From Irregularibacter muris (GTDB taxonomy: Bacteria > Bacillota > Clostridia > Eubacteriales > Garciellaceae), in assembly GCF_024622505.1 (NCBI RefSeq), contig NZ_JANKAS010000014.1:1-64000 (forward strand): 64,000 nucleotides of DNA, in the 5' to 3' direction. Positions 47,083 to 56,621 of the stretch are shown here, piece after piece. Made by a program: the position numbers and the translations under genes. Under the pieces are notes generated by a model. That model was given only the letters and a program-made list of their open reading frames with translations. It searched no databases and was not told where the DNA came from. Numbering within the stretch: position 1 is the stretch's first letter; each line of letters opens with the position of its first letter.

Positions 47083-47250
47083 TTATTTTTGATTGGTATC
47101 TACCCACTCTTTAGCATTGTGGGTCTGATCATCATCTGGTATAGGAACTTTAGAAACAGGCTGTAATCTTTCAATATTAGCCCAGGCGGCAGTATTTTGT
47201 TCTTCAATAGGCATTTTCATAGGTCTTTGCTTTTTTTTATTTTTTGCCAT
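47083..47250 (-). CDS. Small spore-surface protein (CDIF630_02480/DUF3787 type)
   Basis: A 55-residue hydrophilic protein with a very basic start (MAKNKKKQRPMKMPIEE) followed by NTAAWANIERLQPVSKVPIPD and ending NAKEWVDTNQK. This matches the clostridial family named after CDIF630_02480, reported on spore surfaces (recalled). I chose the ATG at 47250, which follows AAAGAGGTGAT; the longer frame to 47286 has no site. It supports a spore-forming host. Confidence 0.78.
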   Translation of the reverse strand: MAKNKKKQRPMKMPIEEQNTAAWANIERLQPVSKVPIPDDDQTHNAKEWVDTNQK

Positions 47251-47494
47251 AAATATCACCTCTTTTATATTATTTTCAAAAAACACAAAAGTATAAGAGG
47301 AAGATATATGTTTTATATTTTTATAATTGTTCTCAAGTTACCATCTTTTAAGTTTAGCCTTGTTGTGTGTTTATTTTATCCAAGGAAGTGTAGTATAAGA
47401 ATATCCCCACTTTAAAAGTAAATAGGGAAAAGAGTTATGAAAAGGCATAATAAATAAACCGAAGCAGACACTAAAAGAAAGGCTATATATTCCT

Positions 47495-47587
47495 ATGGAG
47501 GATAGCTTAAAAGATTATGAAATGATGATAACTTCTGTTTTATCCAAAAATATAGTAGAAGACAAAAAAGAAAAGGTGGTATCATGA
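47495..47587 (+). CDS. Possible small protein overlapping the start of selO
   Basis: A 30-codon frame ([20 protein letters not shown]...) ends in an ATGA overlap with selO, and AAAAGGTGG near its end is selO's ribosome-binding site. The frame is open upstream to about 47440 (KPKQTLKERLYIP), so it may be the tail of a lost gene rather than a peptide. Its own ribosome-binding site is poor. No family recognised. The stretch 47251-47494 shows nothing else I can support. Confidence 0.3.
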   Translation: MEDSLKDYEMMITSVLSKNIVEDKKEKVVS

Positions 47588-49059
47588 TCAATAAAGAGAT
47601 AATGACAAAAACAGGATGGAACTTTGATAATGGTTATGCCCGTTTACCAGAATCATTTTTTACCCTCTGCAATCCAATCGCTGTACCCTCCCCTAAATTA
47701 GTTATTTTTAATGATTCATTAGCAAAATCCTTGGGGTTAGATAGTCAAGAGCTAAAAAGCAAGGATGGAGTAGATATCCTCTCTGGCAATCAGCTTCCCC
47801 CAGGGGCCTTACCCCTTGCTCAAGCCTACGCTGGACATCAATTTGGACATTTTACAATGTTAGGAGATGGTCGAGCCCTGCTGCTCGGGGAACAGATTAC
47901 TCCGAAAAGTGACCGATTTGATGTTCAGCTTAAGGGTCCCGGTAGAACCCCCTATTCCCGTGGGGGAGATGGGCGAGCGGCACTGGGACCCATGCTACGG
48001 GAATATATCATTAGCGAAGCAATGCACGCTCTAGGGATTCCTACTACCCGCAGTTTAGCAGTGGTGACAACTGGGCAATGGATAATTCGTGAAACTCAAT
48101 TGCCTGGTGCAATTTTAACCCGGGTAGCTGCCAGTCATATACGGGTGGGAACCTTTCAATATGTTGCCCACTGGTGTACCCCTGAAGAACTTCGGATTTT
48201 GGCTGATTATACAATAAAAAGACATTTTCCAGAGATTGAGGGAGATAAAAATCCTTATCTTGCTTTACTAAAGGAAGTGATTAAGAGGCAAGCCACACTG
48301 ATTGCCAAATGGCAGCTGGTTGGTTTTATTCATGGAGTGATGAACACCGACAATATGGCCATTAGCGGAGAGACTATTGACTATGGTCCCTGTGCTTTCA
48401 TGGATACCTATGATCCAGCGACAGTGTTTAGCTCCATTGATGTTGGTGGACGCTATGCCTATAGAAATCAGCCCAAAATAGCCCCGTGGAATCTCTCAAG
48501 ATTTGCCGAAACCCTATTGCCTTTATTACATGACAATGAGCAACAGGCTATTAAACTGGCTCAAGATGCCATTGAAGATTTCGACGGTTTATATCACTGT
48601 AATTGGCTGGGAGGAGTAAGAGCAAAATTAGGAATATTTAATGAGGAGCTAGGGGATGAAACTCTTATGGAAGACCTTTTTCATATGATGGAGAAACACC
48701 GTGCAGACTATACCAATACCTTTCGAGACTTAACGCTTAACAAGCTAGAGGAAATAGGGTTTTCCCATACTTCAGAATTTATCCAGTGGCACGAGTTGTG
48801 GCAAAGGAGACTAGAAAGGCAACAGCAATCAAAAAATTCATCCTACCAGCTAATGAAAGACAACAATCCTGGGATAATTCCCCGTAATCATAGGGTAGAA
48901 GAAGCACTGGAAGCTGCGGTAGATAAAGGGGATTATAGCATAATGCATAGGCTGCTCAATGTTCTTTCAGATCCCTATGCTTATTCCCCTCAACAGGAGG
49001 ATTACTCCACCCTACCTCCACCATCAAATCGTCCTTATCGAACTTTTTGTGGGACCTAA
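47584..49059 (+). CDS. selO: Protein adenylyltransferase SelO (YdiU family)
   Basis: A 491-residue pseudokinase-fold enzyme that transfers AMP to protein Ser/Thr/Tyr and helps in oxidative stress responses. Family signatures: [10 protein letters not shown] (42-51), [25 protein letters not shown] (78-102), [27 protein letters not shown] (119-145), [28 protein letters not shown] (255-282, the metal and ATP-binding region). It ends with the canonical YRTFCGT, with Cys where some eukaryotic forms use selenocysteine nearby. AAAAGGTGG precedes the ATG. Confidence 0.93.
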   Translation: MINKEIMTKTGWNFDNGYARLPESFFTLCNPIAVPSPKLVIFNDSLAKSLGLDSQELKSKDGVDILSGNQLPPGALPLAQAYAGHQFGHFTMLGDGRALLLGEQITPKSDRFDVQLKGPGRTPYSRGGDGRAALGPMLREYIISEAMHALGIPTTRSLAVVTTGQWIIRETQLPGAILTRVAASHIRVGTFQYVAHWCTPEELRILADYTIKRHFPEIEGDKNPYLALLKEVIKRQATLIAKWQLVGFIHGVMNTDNMAISGETIDYGPCAFMDTYDPATVFSSIDVGGRYAYRNQPKIAPWNLSRFAETLLPLLHDNEQQAIKLAQDAIEDFDGLYHCNWLGGVRAKLGIFNEELGDETLMEDLFHMMEKHRADYTNTFRDLTLNKLEEIGFSHTSEFIQWHELWQRRLERQQQSKNSSYQLMKDNNPGIIPRNHRVEEALEAAVDKGDYSIMHRLLNVLSDPYAYSPQQEDYSTLPPPSNRPYRTFCGT

Positions 49060-49204
49060 TAAAGTAGATATTCAGTACCTCCACAGAGCTGGGCAAGAAA
49101 TATCGGGTAGAGGAATCTAACTTCTATAAAATAATTAAAAAAAAATAACTTGACATAAAACAATAAAAGAATTAGAATGTAAAACAAACAATCGCATAGA
49201 AAAA

Positions 49205-49386
49205 CTTCTTATCAAGAGAGGTGGAGGGACTGGCCCTTTGAAACCTCGGCAGCGGATTTTCATTTTTATGAAAATACTGTGTCAATTCCAGCAAGTGACA
49301 AACTTGAAAGATAAGAAGAGAGCAGATATTTATTTGAATATAGATATTTTACCTCTTCTTATTTTATATAAGAAGAGGTTTTTTAT
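49205..49386 (+). ncRNA. SAM-I riboswitch (S box) with terminator and antiterminator
   Basis: CTTCTTATC (49205-49213) pairs with GATAAGAAG (49310-49318) as P1. Between them lie AAGAGAGGTGGAGGGACTGG, then GAAACCTCGGCAGCGG, the conserved S-box core. CCTCTTCTTAT (49352-49362) and ATAAGAAGAGG (49368-49378) form the terminator before T8. The 3' strand of P1 can instead pair with CTCTTCTTAT, the antiterminator. SAM therefore should switch the M20 gene off. Confidence 0.93.
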
Positions 49387-49460
49387 TTTAAGATACATCG
49401 GGCCCTTTGTATCTCTAGTATTTAATCAGTTAATATCATTATTATAAGGAGTGTAAACCT

Positions 49461-50663
49461 ATGGTCTTCAATCAAGAAAATGTAAAACATATACAAGAGC
49501 AAATTCTTTCAATCATTGAAGAGAATAAATCCAATTACATTAAAATGAGTCGTGAAATTCATGGCAACCCGGAAATTGGAAATGAAGAAGTTTTCGCCAG
49601 TCAATTATTATCAGAAAGACTAGCAGACGAAGGATTTATCCTGGAGAAAAATATTGCAGGTCATCCTACAGGATTTATTGCTCGAAAAAAATCCAAGGCT
49701 AAACCAGGTCCAGCCATTGGATACTTGGCAGAATATGATGCTCTACCAGGTTTAGGTCATGCCTGCGGTCATAATATTATTGGTGTAGCTAGCACAGCAG
49801 CAGCTATAGCATTGGGGCGGGTACTAGATGAGATAGGAGGAGAAGTCGTTGTCTTTGGGACACCAGCCGAAGAAGGCGGACCCAATGGAAGTGCTAAGGG
49901 AAGCTTTGTAAAGGCTAATCTACTTGAAGGAATTGACGCATGTATGATGATCCATCCTTCTAATGAAACCAGAACGACAAGCAATTCCTTGGCAGTTGAT
50001 CCATTAGACTTTGAATTTGTGGGGAGACCTGCCCATGCGGCTGCCTCTCCCGAGAATGGAATTAATGCTTTAGATGCAGTGATATTATTCTTTAATGGCA
50101 TCAATGCCCTACGACAGCATGTTACAGATGATGTAAGAATCCATGGAATTATTACCCATGGAGGGGATGCTCCTAATATCATACCTGAGTATGCAAAGGC
50201 TAGATTTTATATTCGAGCGGCCACTAGGACGAAACTGGATGAAGTGACCAATAAGGTAAAGGCTGTTGCAGAAGGTGCAGCCACTGCCACAGGAACAAGC
50301 TTAAAGGTCATTGCTTTTCAAAATCCAGTAGATAACCTTGTATTAAACAAAAGATTTGATGAGGTATTTAGGAGAAACTTAGAAAGGCTTGGAGAAAGCT
50401 TTGCAGAATCTGATAAACAGGGTACGGGTTCAACAGATACGGGAAACATCAGTCAAGTGGTTGCTACCATACATCCCACGGTAAAAATAGGTTCCAGGGA
50501 TTTAGTAGGTCATACCGTAGCCTTTAGAGAGGCAGCATGCTCATCTGAGGGAGATAAGGGATTAGTTTTAGGAGCCAAGGCCCTTGCCCTAACAGGTCTT
50601 GACCTAATTGTAAATCAGAAATTGTTACAGGAGATTAAAGAAGAATTTAAAAGTCAAAAATAA
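49461..50663 (+). CDS. M20 family amidohydrolase under SAM riboswitch control
   Basis: A 400-residue metallohydrolase: LAEYDALPGLGHACGHNIIGV (near 89-109) carries Asp and His ligands, FGTPAEEGGPNGSAKG (133-148) the catalytic Glu pair, and MIHPSNE and HTVAFREAACS later residues. It differs from the M20 protein at 29782 and is closer to the AbgB/YxeP-like group that removes N-acyl or aminobenzoyl groups. SAM control and the neighbouring metNIQ importer suggest it frees methionine or cysteine from an acylated or peptide precursor (inference). AAGGAGTG precedes the ATG. Confidence 0.87.
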   Translation: MVFNQENVKHIQEQILSIIEENKSNYIKMSREIHGNPEIGNEEVFASQLLSERLADEGFILEKNIAGHPTGFIARKKSKAKPGPAIGYLAEYDALPGLGHACGHNIIGVASTAAAIALGRVLDEIGGEVVVFGTPAEEGGPNGSAKGSFVKANLLEGIDACMMIHPSNETRTTSNSLAVDPLDFEFVGRPAHAAASPENGINALDAVILFFNGINALRQHVTDDVRIHGIITHGGDAPNIIPEYAKARFYIRAATRTKLDEVTNKVKAVAEGAATATGTSLKVIAFQNPVDNLVLNKRFDEVFRRNLERLGESFAESDKQGTGSTDTGNISQVVATIHPTVKIGSRDLVGHTVAFREAACSSEGDKGLVLGAKALALTGLDLIVNQKLLQEIKEEFKSQK

Positions 50664-50687
50664 AAGAGTAGAAATAAAATATAAAAA

Positions 50688-50850
50688 TTACCTATCAAGA
50701 GAGATGGAGGGATTGGCCCAGTGAAGTCTCAGCAACCAGCCTATGTAAAATACATAGGCCAGGTGCTCATTCCAACAGGACTTTATCCTGGAAGATGGGG
50801 AAGGTGTAACGAATCAGTATGCCCTTTCCTATAGGGTTATTTTTATGTCC
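50688..50850 (+). ncRNA. SAM-I riboswitch upstream of metNIQ
   Basis: CTATCAAGAGAGATGGAGGG, GGCCCAGTGAAGTCTC and AGCAACC are followed by a CCTATGTAAAATACATAGG stem, AGGTGCTCATTCC and GGAAGATGGGG. This is the full S-box core order. The expression platform is less clear: GCCCT (50821-50825) with AGGGTTATTTTTAT (50834-50847) gives a weak terminator-like stem. Confidence 0.9.
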
Positions 50851-50904
50851 AAATACTCGAGTTTTCAAGAATTTTAGCTATTGAAATTAAGGAGAGTGAG
50901 TGTA

Positions 50905-51984
50905 TTGATTTTTCTTCAACAGGTCAGTAAGACCTATGTTAGTAAGAACCAGTCAGTAAAAGCTCTGAAAGAAGTCAACTTACATGTTTCTCAGGGAGAA
51001 ATATTTGGCATTGTTGGCTATAGTGGAGCAGGAAAAAGTACATTGATTCGATGTATAAATCTATTGGAAAGACCAACAACAGGGAAAATAATTGTAGATC
51101 AAAAAGAATTAACTGGGCTTTCTGAAAAAGAATTAAGACAAAGTAGAAAAAAAATTGGGATGATCTTTCAGCACTTTAATTTAATGAAGGCTAGAAATGT
51201 ATTTCAAAATATCGCTTACCCCTTAAAGGGAAGTGGTCTTAGTAAAACGGAAACCGAAACTAAAGTTTTAGAGCTTTTGGATTTGGTTGGATTAAAGGAT
51301 AAGGTATCTGCCTATCCCTCCCAACTAAGTGGTGGACAAAAACAGAGGGTGGCTATTGCTAGGGCATTAGCCAATGATCCTAAGGTATTGTTATGTGATG
51401 AAGCTACCTCTGCTTTAGATCCTCAAACGACAAAATCCATCTTGAGTTTATTAAAACAAATTAATGAGAAGTTAGGCTTGACCATTGTCATCATTACCCA
51501 TGAAATGCAGGTGATTAAAGAAATATGTCATAGTGTTGCCCTTATGGAAGATGGAAATATTGTAGAATGTGGAAATGTGTTAGAAATATTCTCCTATCCC
51601 AAGGCTCAAATTACTAAGGAGTTTATATCCTCAGTATTTCAACAGGGAGATATTTACAAGTTTATTGGTAAAGAGTCATTCATCAATGGCATTGAGGAAG
51701 AAGAGATGTTAGCTAAGATTTCCTTTGTTGGGCAGAGAGCAGGTCAGCCCTTTATCTCTAAGATTTCTCGTCTATTTAAAGTAGATGCAAGTATCTTATT
51801 TGGAAATATTGAAAGCATTCAAGATGTTGCAATAGGCAGTCTGGTTGTGAAATTCAGTGGGGGTAAAGGCAATATCTTAAAATCTATAGATTATTTGCAG
51901 GAACATACTGTACAGGTGGAGGTGATAAAAGATGTTAGAGTTCATACAGACATGGCTACCCAACCTCATGGAATTATATCCTGA
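50905..51984 (+). CDS. metN: Methionine ABC importer ATP-binding protein
   Basis: A 359-residue ATPase of the MetN group. Walker A is GYSGAGKST (near 39), the signature LSGGQKQRVAIARAL (near 140), Walker B VLLCDEATSALD, and a C-terminal NIL/ACT-like sensor domain (about 275-355, AKISFVGQRAGQPFISKISRLF) that in MetN binds methionine and inhibits transport. I chose a TTG at 50905 spaced behind AAGGAGAG; GTG and TTG codons further up are possible. The 3' end overlaps metI by 53 bases. It is under the SAM riboswitch at 50688. Confidence 0.93.
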   Translation: MIFLQQVSKTYVSKNQSVKALKEVNLHVSQGEIFGIVGYSGAGKSTLIRCINLLERPTTGKIIVDQKELTGLSEKELRQSRKKIGMIFQHFNLMKARNVFQNIAYPLKGSGLSKTETETKVLELLDLVGLKDKVSAYPSQLSGGQKQRVAIARALANDPKVLLCDEATSALDPQTTKSILSLLKQINEKLGLTIVIITHEMQVIKEICHSVALMEDGNIVECGNVLEIFSYPKAQITKEFISSVFQQGDIYKFIGKESFINGIEEEEMLAKISFVGQRAGQPFISKISRLFKVDASILFGNIESIQDVAIGSLVVKFSGGKGNILKSIDYLQEHTVQVEVIKDVRVHTDMATQPHGIIS

Positions 51985-52612
51985 TTTACTTAAGGCCCTT
52001 TATGAGACCCTTATTATGGTATTTATGGCCGGAATTGTTTCCACTCTATTAGGTATTCCCATTGGTATCGCCTTAGTGGTGACAAGACCAGGTCATATTT
52101 TAGAGAACCAAATAGTTTATCAAATTGTAGGGAAAATTATTAATGTTTTTCGATCCATTCCCTTTATTATTTTGTTAGCGGCAATTATTCCCATAACTAG
52201 ATTTATAGTGGGTACCACCATTGGCATAAAGGGAGCCTTAGTGCCACTGGTATTTGGCGCAACCCCCTTTGTAGCTAGACAGATAGAATCTGTACTGCTA
52301 GATATTGACAGCGGTGTTATCGAAGCCGCAGAGGCAATGGGGTCTAGCCCATTTGAAATCATATATCGTGTTTTACTTGTAGAAGGGCGGGCAGGCATCA
52401 TCTATGCCTTAACCATTTCAATGGTGAGTTTAATTGGTTTTTCTGCAATGGCAGGTACTGTAGGTGGCGGGGGGCTAGGTGACTTTGCTATACGGTATGG
52501 CTACCAATATTTTAAGACCGATATTATGATTGTCACCATAATTATTCTTTTAGTTTTAGTAAATTTTGTGCAGGGCTTAGGAGAGTTTATCGTTAAAAGA
52601 ATTAATCATTAA
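51932..52612 (+). CDS. metI: Methionine ABC importer permease
   Basis: A 226-residue protein with five membrane helices. The EAA loop (EAAEAMGSSPFEIIYRVLL, residues 131-149) contacts the ATPase. NVFRSIPFIILLAAIIPITR (70-89) and GFSAMAGTVGGGGLGDFAIRYGYQYF (170-195) are typical MetI sequences. The start lies inside metN behind ACAGGTGGAGGTG, so translation is coupled. Confidence 0.94.
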   Translation: MLEFIQTWLPNLMELYPDLLKALYETLIMVFMAGIVSTLLGIPIGIALVVTRPGHILENQIVYQIVGKIINVFRSIPFIILLAAIIPITRFIVGTTIGIKGALVPLVFGATPFVARQIESVLLDIDSGVIEAAEAMGSSPFEIIYRVLLVEGRAGIIYALTISMVSLIGFSAMAGTVGGGGLGDFAIRYGYQYFKTDIMIVTIIILLVLVNFVQGLGEFIVKRINH

Positions 52613-52636
52613 GAGAAAATACAGGAGGAATGAAAA

Positions 52637-53452
52637 ATGAAAAAATTATTGATATTGGCTATCGTTGCAATACTTATTATCGCACCTTTAGCAGGATGCA
52701 GTGCTACAACTGGAAATAGGGAAAAGATCAACATCAAATTGGGAGTAAATGGTGCAGAACACCAGGTATGGGACTATGTTCAAAAGAAATTGGCTGAAGA
52801 GAATATTGAATTAGAGATTATTTCTTTTTCGGATTATGTTCGTCCTAATTTGGCCTTAGCTGAAGGGGAAATAGATGCCAATGCCTTTCAAACCATCGCA
52901 TATTTTGATCAATTTAAGGCAGATCATAATCTAGACCTTGTTTCCATAGGAAATACCATATTAGCACCTATGGCTATATATTCGGAAAAACTAAAATCCC
53001 TTGATGAAGTAAAGGAAGGGGATAAGGTCGCCCTACCCAATGATGCGACGAATGGAGGGAGGGGGCTAATCCTGTTACAGAGTGCCGGACTCATTACATT
53101 AAAAGAGGGAGTGGGCTTAATACCAACAATCAAGGACGTGGTGGAGAATCCTAAAAATCTAGAATTAATAGAATTGGCAGCAACACAAATACCAAGATCC
53201 TTGGCGGATGTTGACATTGCCATAATAAACAATGGGGTTGCCATAGAAGCAGATTTTAGTCCCACAGAGGATTCTATTTTTATTGAAGATGCAAGCAGTG
53301 AAGATGCCAAGCCCTATATCAATATCATTGCCGTTAAGTCAAAAGACAAGGATAAAGAAGCACTAAAAAGATTAGTCGAAATATACCAAGAGGAAGCTAC
53401 AAAAGAAGTCATTGATGAAGTATATAAAGGAAATGTAGTTCCTGCGTTTTAA
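52637..53452 (+). CDS. metQ: Methionine-binding lipoprotein
   Basis: A 271-residue NlpA-type lipoprotein. The signal peptide ends in the lipobox LAGC (residues 18-21), so Cys21 is lipidated and the protein sits on the outer face of the membrane. The mature part follows MetQ: LGVNGAEHQVWDYVQKKL, NLALAEGEIDANAFQT, YSEKLKSLDEVKEGDKVALPNDATNGGRGL. It delivers methionine to MetNI. GGAGGAATG precedes the ATG. Last gene of the operon. Confidence 0.95.
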   Translation: MKKLLILAIVAILIIAPLAGCSATTGNREKINIKLGVNGAEHQVWDYVQKKLAEENIELEIISFSDYVRPNLALAEGEIDANAFQTIAYFDQFKADHNLDLVSIGNTILAPMAIYSEKLKSLDEVKEGDKVALPNDATNGGRGLILLQSAGLITLKEGVGLIPTIKDVVENPKNLELIELAATQIPRSLADVDIAIINNGVAIEADFSPTEDSIFIEDASSEDAKPYINIIAVKSKDKDKEALKRLVEIYQEEATKEVIDEVYKGNVVPAF

Positions 53453-53553
53453 ATAAGTATTGAAAGATTCCATCGCTTAAATAAAAGGAACGTGTACTTC
53501 TTATTAAGATTTCGCTTTGTTTCCCCATAGCGCAAGATTAGAAATACATTCTA

Positions 53554-53615
53554 TTGACAAAGTTTTGTTGCCATGATACTCTATGACTATATTAGTAAAT
53601 ATAGTCATAGAGTAT
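53554..53615 (+). promoter_or_regulatory. Promoter with embedded palindromic operator of the TetR-ABC operon
   Basis: TTGACA (53554-53559), 17-base spacer, TACTCT (53577-53582). The -10 lies in the left arm of a perfect 18-base inverted repeat (53576-53593 and 53598-53615, ATACTCTATGACTATATT) with a four-base gap. A repressor bound there would cover the promoter. It lies 11 bases before the TetR start codon, so autoregulation is likely. Confidence 0.8.
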
Positions 53616-53626
53616 GGAGGTAAAGT

Positions 53627-54232
53627 ATGGCAACTGCATTTAGTGATCGTGAAAAAGAGTTAATAAGAAAAAAATTAAACAAGGTAGCCCAGGAATGTCT
53701 ATGCAAATATGGTGTCAGGAAAACAACAATTGATCAAATTGTTCAAAGGGCAGGGATATCCAAGGGATCTTTTTACAGTTTTTATCCTGCAAAGGAAATT
53801 TTATTTTTTGAGGTACTGGAAGAATATCAGAAGTCTATTATGAATGAACTATCCAACAAGTTAATGCAAGAGAACAATATAGGAATTGATCAATTTACAG
53901 AATTGATTTACGGACTATATCAAAAGGTAAGAAAATCTTTTATTATGAACATAATCCAAAATCAAGAATTTGAATTTCTTATGAGGAAATTACCTAAGGA
54001 ACTGATTATGCATCACCATTCATTGGATGATATACTCACAAAGAAGATTTTTTCTTATATAAAGCTTAAAGACAATATAAATATAGACGTTGTCACGGCT
54101 TCTTTAAGGGCAATTTTCATGAGTATGATCTATATTGAAGAAATTGGAGAAGAAGATTTTGATGAAGTGCTTAAACTTTTGATAAAAGGTCTTGCTCAAC
54201 AAATCGTTGAGGAGGATGATCATCATGAGTGA
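53627..54232 (+). CDS. TetR-family regulator of the adjoining ABC exporter
   Basis: A 201-residue protein with the TetR helix-turn-helix at residues 14-62 (VAQECLCKYGVRKTTIDQIVQRAGISKGSFYSFYPAKEILFFEV) and a helical ligand domain to the end. The palindrome at 53576-53615 is its probable operator. The stop overlaps the start of the ABC ATPase, giving a three-gene operon of sensor and exporter. ATGGAGG precedes the ATG. The inducer is unknown. Confidence 0.88.
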   Translation: MATAFSDREKELIRKKLNKVAQECLCKYGVRKTTIDQIVQRAGISKGSFYSFYPAKEILFFEVLEEYQKSIMNELSNKLMQENNIGIDQFTELIYGLYQKVRKSFIMNIIQNQEFEFLMRKLPKELIMHHHSLDDILTKKIFSYIKLKDNINIDVVTASLRAIFMSMIYIEEIGEEDFDEVLKLLIKGLAQQIVEEDDHHE

Positions 54233-55169
54233 AATGATTAGTACGACGAACTTAACAAAGGTTTATGGAGAAACCTGTGTGGTTGACAAAGTGAACTTAT
54301 CGGTTAAACAGGGAGATATATTTGGATTTTTAGGGCTAAATGGGGCAGGCAAGACTACTACAATACGAATGCTTTTAGGTATGATAACGCCTACATCAGG
54401 ACAATGCTATCTTCAAGGACAAAGGGTAGGTGCTGGGAATACAGATACTTGGCGTGATGTAGGATATATTGTAGAAACGCCCTATTCATATCCGGATTTA
54501 ACAGTAAAAGAGAATCTAGAAATTGTTCGTCAATTAAGGGGGATTCAGGAGAAAAGTTGTGTCCATTGGATCATAAAGAAGCTAAAATTGGAAGATTATG
54601 CATCAAAGAAGGCTAAGCATCTTTCTTTAGGAAATGCACAAAGGCTCGGCATAGCAAAGGCAATGATGCATAAACCTAAAATTTTAATCCTTGATGAACC
54701 TACAAATGGATTGGATCCCGCGGGTATTGTTGAAGTTCGTCAACTGCTAATGGATTTAGCAAAAAATTCAGGGGTAACCGTACTGGTCTCTAGTCATAAA
54801 TTAGATGAAATCTCAAGAATTACTACAAATATAGGCATAATACATGAGGGAAAATTAATTAAGGAGATAGATGGAAAACAACTAGAAAGTCAGTTGAAGA
54901 AATCCTTAATAATAGATGGCAGAGATAGGCTTGCTATAAAATCTATTCTTTCTAAGACAGGATACAAGGTATATACCCAGGATAAAAGCACAACTGGGGA
55001 ACTTTTTCCCCTACAAATTCAAAATGAAGATGCTGTAAATAACCCCGAAAAAATTGCTACATTACTTGTAAATGCAGGTCACCCTCCAACATTATTGAAA
55101 ATTGAGAAGGAAGATTTAGAAATGTATTTCTTAAGAACCATTAAAGAGAGGGGGGGAGATGTAAAGTGA
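54225..55169 (+). CDS. ABC transporter ATP-binding protein
   Basis: A 314-residue ATPase: Walker A GLNGAGKTT (near 37), signature LSLGNAQRLGIAKAM (near 131), Walker B ILILDEPTNGLDP and H-loop VSSHKLDEISR. The degenerate LSLGN signature is typical of bacitracin/lantibiotic-type (BcrA) exporters. The C-terminal 90 residues are the usual BcrA extension. The ATG at 54225 follows GAGGAGG, inside the end of the TetR gene. It works with the permease at 55166. Confidence 0.9.
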   Translation: MSEMISTTNLTKVYGETCVVDKVNLSVKQGDIFGFLGLNGAGKTTTIRMLLGMITPTSGQCYLQGQRVGAGNTDTWRDVGYIVETPYSYPDLTVKENLEIVRQLRGIQEKSCVHWIIKKLKLEDYASKKAKHLSLGNAQRLGIAKAMMHKPKILILDEPTNGLDPAGIVEVRQLLMDLAKNSGVTVLVSSHKLDEISRITTNIGIIHEGKLIKEIDGKQLESQLKKSLIIDGRDRLAIKSILSKTGYKVYTQDKSTTGELFPLQIQNEDAVNNPEKIATLLVNAGHPPTLLKIEKEDLEMYFLRTIKERGGDVK

Positions 55170-55948
55170 ATAAAATAATAACCTGTGTTTCAATAGAAGG
55201 AAAAAAGTTTTTTCGTTCTAAAGTCCCTTTACTCACTATGCTTGCACTTACAATAGTACCCTTTGTCGGGGGATTTTTTATGTTTGTTTTAAAAGATCCT
55301 AGCTTAGCACAAAACTTGGGTTTTATTTCTGCAAAAGCAAATATTATGGGAACTGCTGATTGGCCTTCTTACTTTGGTCTCCTTGCCCAGGCGGTTGCAA
55401 TCGGTGGATTAGTAGTATTCGGATTTATTACATCTTGGATTTTTGGTAGGGAATATTCAGATAGAACCATAAAAGACTTACTAGCACTGCCAATATCACG
55501 AAATATAATTGTATTTTCTAAATTCATTGTGGCCGTTTTATGGTGTTTAATGCTTTCTATAATTGTACTGGTTTTAGGTTTAATTGTTGGAAAAGTGGTT
55601 GATATACCTGGGTGGTCATTTGACATAATGATACAAGGTACTTTTATTTTTATGGTTTGCTCCATACTAACCATATTGCTATCAACACCAGTAGCTTTTT
55701 TCGCAAGTGTTGGCCGTGGATATCTATCTCCCCTTGGATTTATGGTATTTACTATTGTATTAGCACAATTTATTGCGGTAACAGGGTACGGACAGTTTTT
55801 TCCATGGTCTATACCTGCCCTTCTAAGTGGTGCTGCTGGAGGTGACAGTGCTATGATTGAGGGGATCAGTATTATTATTGTACTTTTAACAAGTGCTTTT
55901 GGGCTAGTGGGCACTATATTTTGGTGGAGATATGCCGATCAAAGTTAG
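55166..55948 (+). CDS. ABC exporter permease, BcrB/ABC-2 type
   Basis: A 260-residue membrane protein with six helices. It starts at GTG overlapping the ATPase stop (GTGA). EYSDRTIKDLLALPISRNIIVFSKF (residues 92-116) is the cytoplasmic loop common to ABC-2 permeases of bacitracin-resistance type. The export substrate is probably a hydrophobic peptide or drug (inference). Confidence 0.87.
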   Translation: MNKIITCVSIEGKKFFRSKVPLLTMLALTIVPFVGGFFMFVLKDPSLAQNLGFISAKANIMGTADWPSYFGLLAQAVAIGGLVVFGFITSWIFGREYSDRTIKDLLALPISRNIIVFSKFIVAVLWCLMLSIIVLVLGLIVGKVVDIPGWSFDIMIQGTFIFMVCSILTILLSTPVAFFASVGRGYLSPLGFMVFTIVLAQFIAVTGYGQFFPWSIPALLSGAAGGDSAMIEGISIIIVLLTSAFGLVGTIFWWRYADQS

Positions 55949-56014
55949 CATGATATAACAAGTAATATAGAGAAAAATCTATCTTTTTTATTTATTACAA
56001 AGTAGAAGCTAGCG

Positions 56015-56051
56015 GGATAAAAAGGGATAAACTTACCCCTTCATTATCCCA
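56015..56051. terminator. Hairpin between converging ABC and chromate-transporter genes
   Basis: GGGATA...AAGGG (56015-56028) pairs imperfectly with CCCTT...TATCCC (56037-56051). T tracts are modest. Confidence 0.45.
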
Positions 56052-56055
56052 TGGA

Positions 56056-56619
56056 TTAATGATAAATAAACAAGCCTGTAATCCCCGATAGTAGGATAAT
56101 AAATATTGGATTAGTTTTATATTTTCTTAATAGAAATAGGGAAATCATGAATATGATTACAGCAAAAATGTTTATGTCCATGAATTTAATATTAAGAGAG
56201 GAAGAGCCCCAAAAAGCAATCAAAATAATGGTAGATGCAGAGGCGGCAATAAGGCCGATGGAAGCGGAACGCAGACCCCTCAATATATTAGAAACACTAT
56301 CAATATCCCTATGCTTTTTAAAAAAGTTATATAAAAAAATAGAAATCAAAAATCCTGATAAAACACATCCTAAAGTGGCGACCACAGCTCCTGGTATACC
56401 TGCAATACGTATGCCGACAAAAGTGGATGTATTGACAGCTAAAGGGCCAGGAGTCATTTGGGATATGGTAATAATATCTGTAAACTCTTGTAAGGAAAGC
56501 CAGCCATTGGAGTCAACTACTTGTTCCTGAATGAGAGGGATGACAGCGTATCCACCACCAATACTAAACAATCCAATTTGTAAAAAACTGATCAATAAAG
56601 TAAGAATGCTTTTAATCAT
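56056..56619 (-). CDS. Chromate transporter family protein, second half
   Basis: A 187-residue membrane protein, one half of a split CHR transporter. GLFSIGGGYAVIPLIQEQVV (17-36) and ISQMTPGPLAVNTSTFVGIRIAGIPGAVVATLG (51-83) are the family motifs. Short CHR proteins come in pairs with inverted topology; the partner gene is two bases upstream. Some export chromate, others have unknown anion substrates. The ATG follows GGGAGGCATAA. Confidence 0.9.
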   Translation of the reverse strand: MIKSILTLLISFLQIGLFSIGGGYAVIPLIQEQVVDSNGWLSLQEFTDIITISQMTPGPLAVNTSTFVGIRIAGIPGAVVATLGCVLSGFLISIFLYNFFKKHRDIDSVSNILRGLRSASIGLIAASASTIILIAFWGSSSLNIKFMDINIFAVIIFMISLFLLRKYKTNPIFIILLSGITGLFIYH

Positions 56620-56621
56620 AT

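Noticed and set aside
47197-47415. Plus-strand frame of 72 codons
   Set aside because: It overlaps the spore-surface gene on the other strand and has a random hydrophobic composition without a ribosome-binding site.
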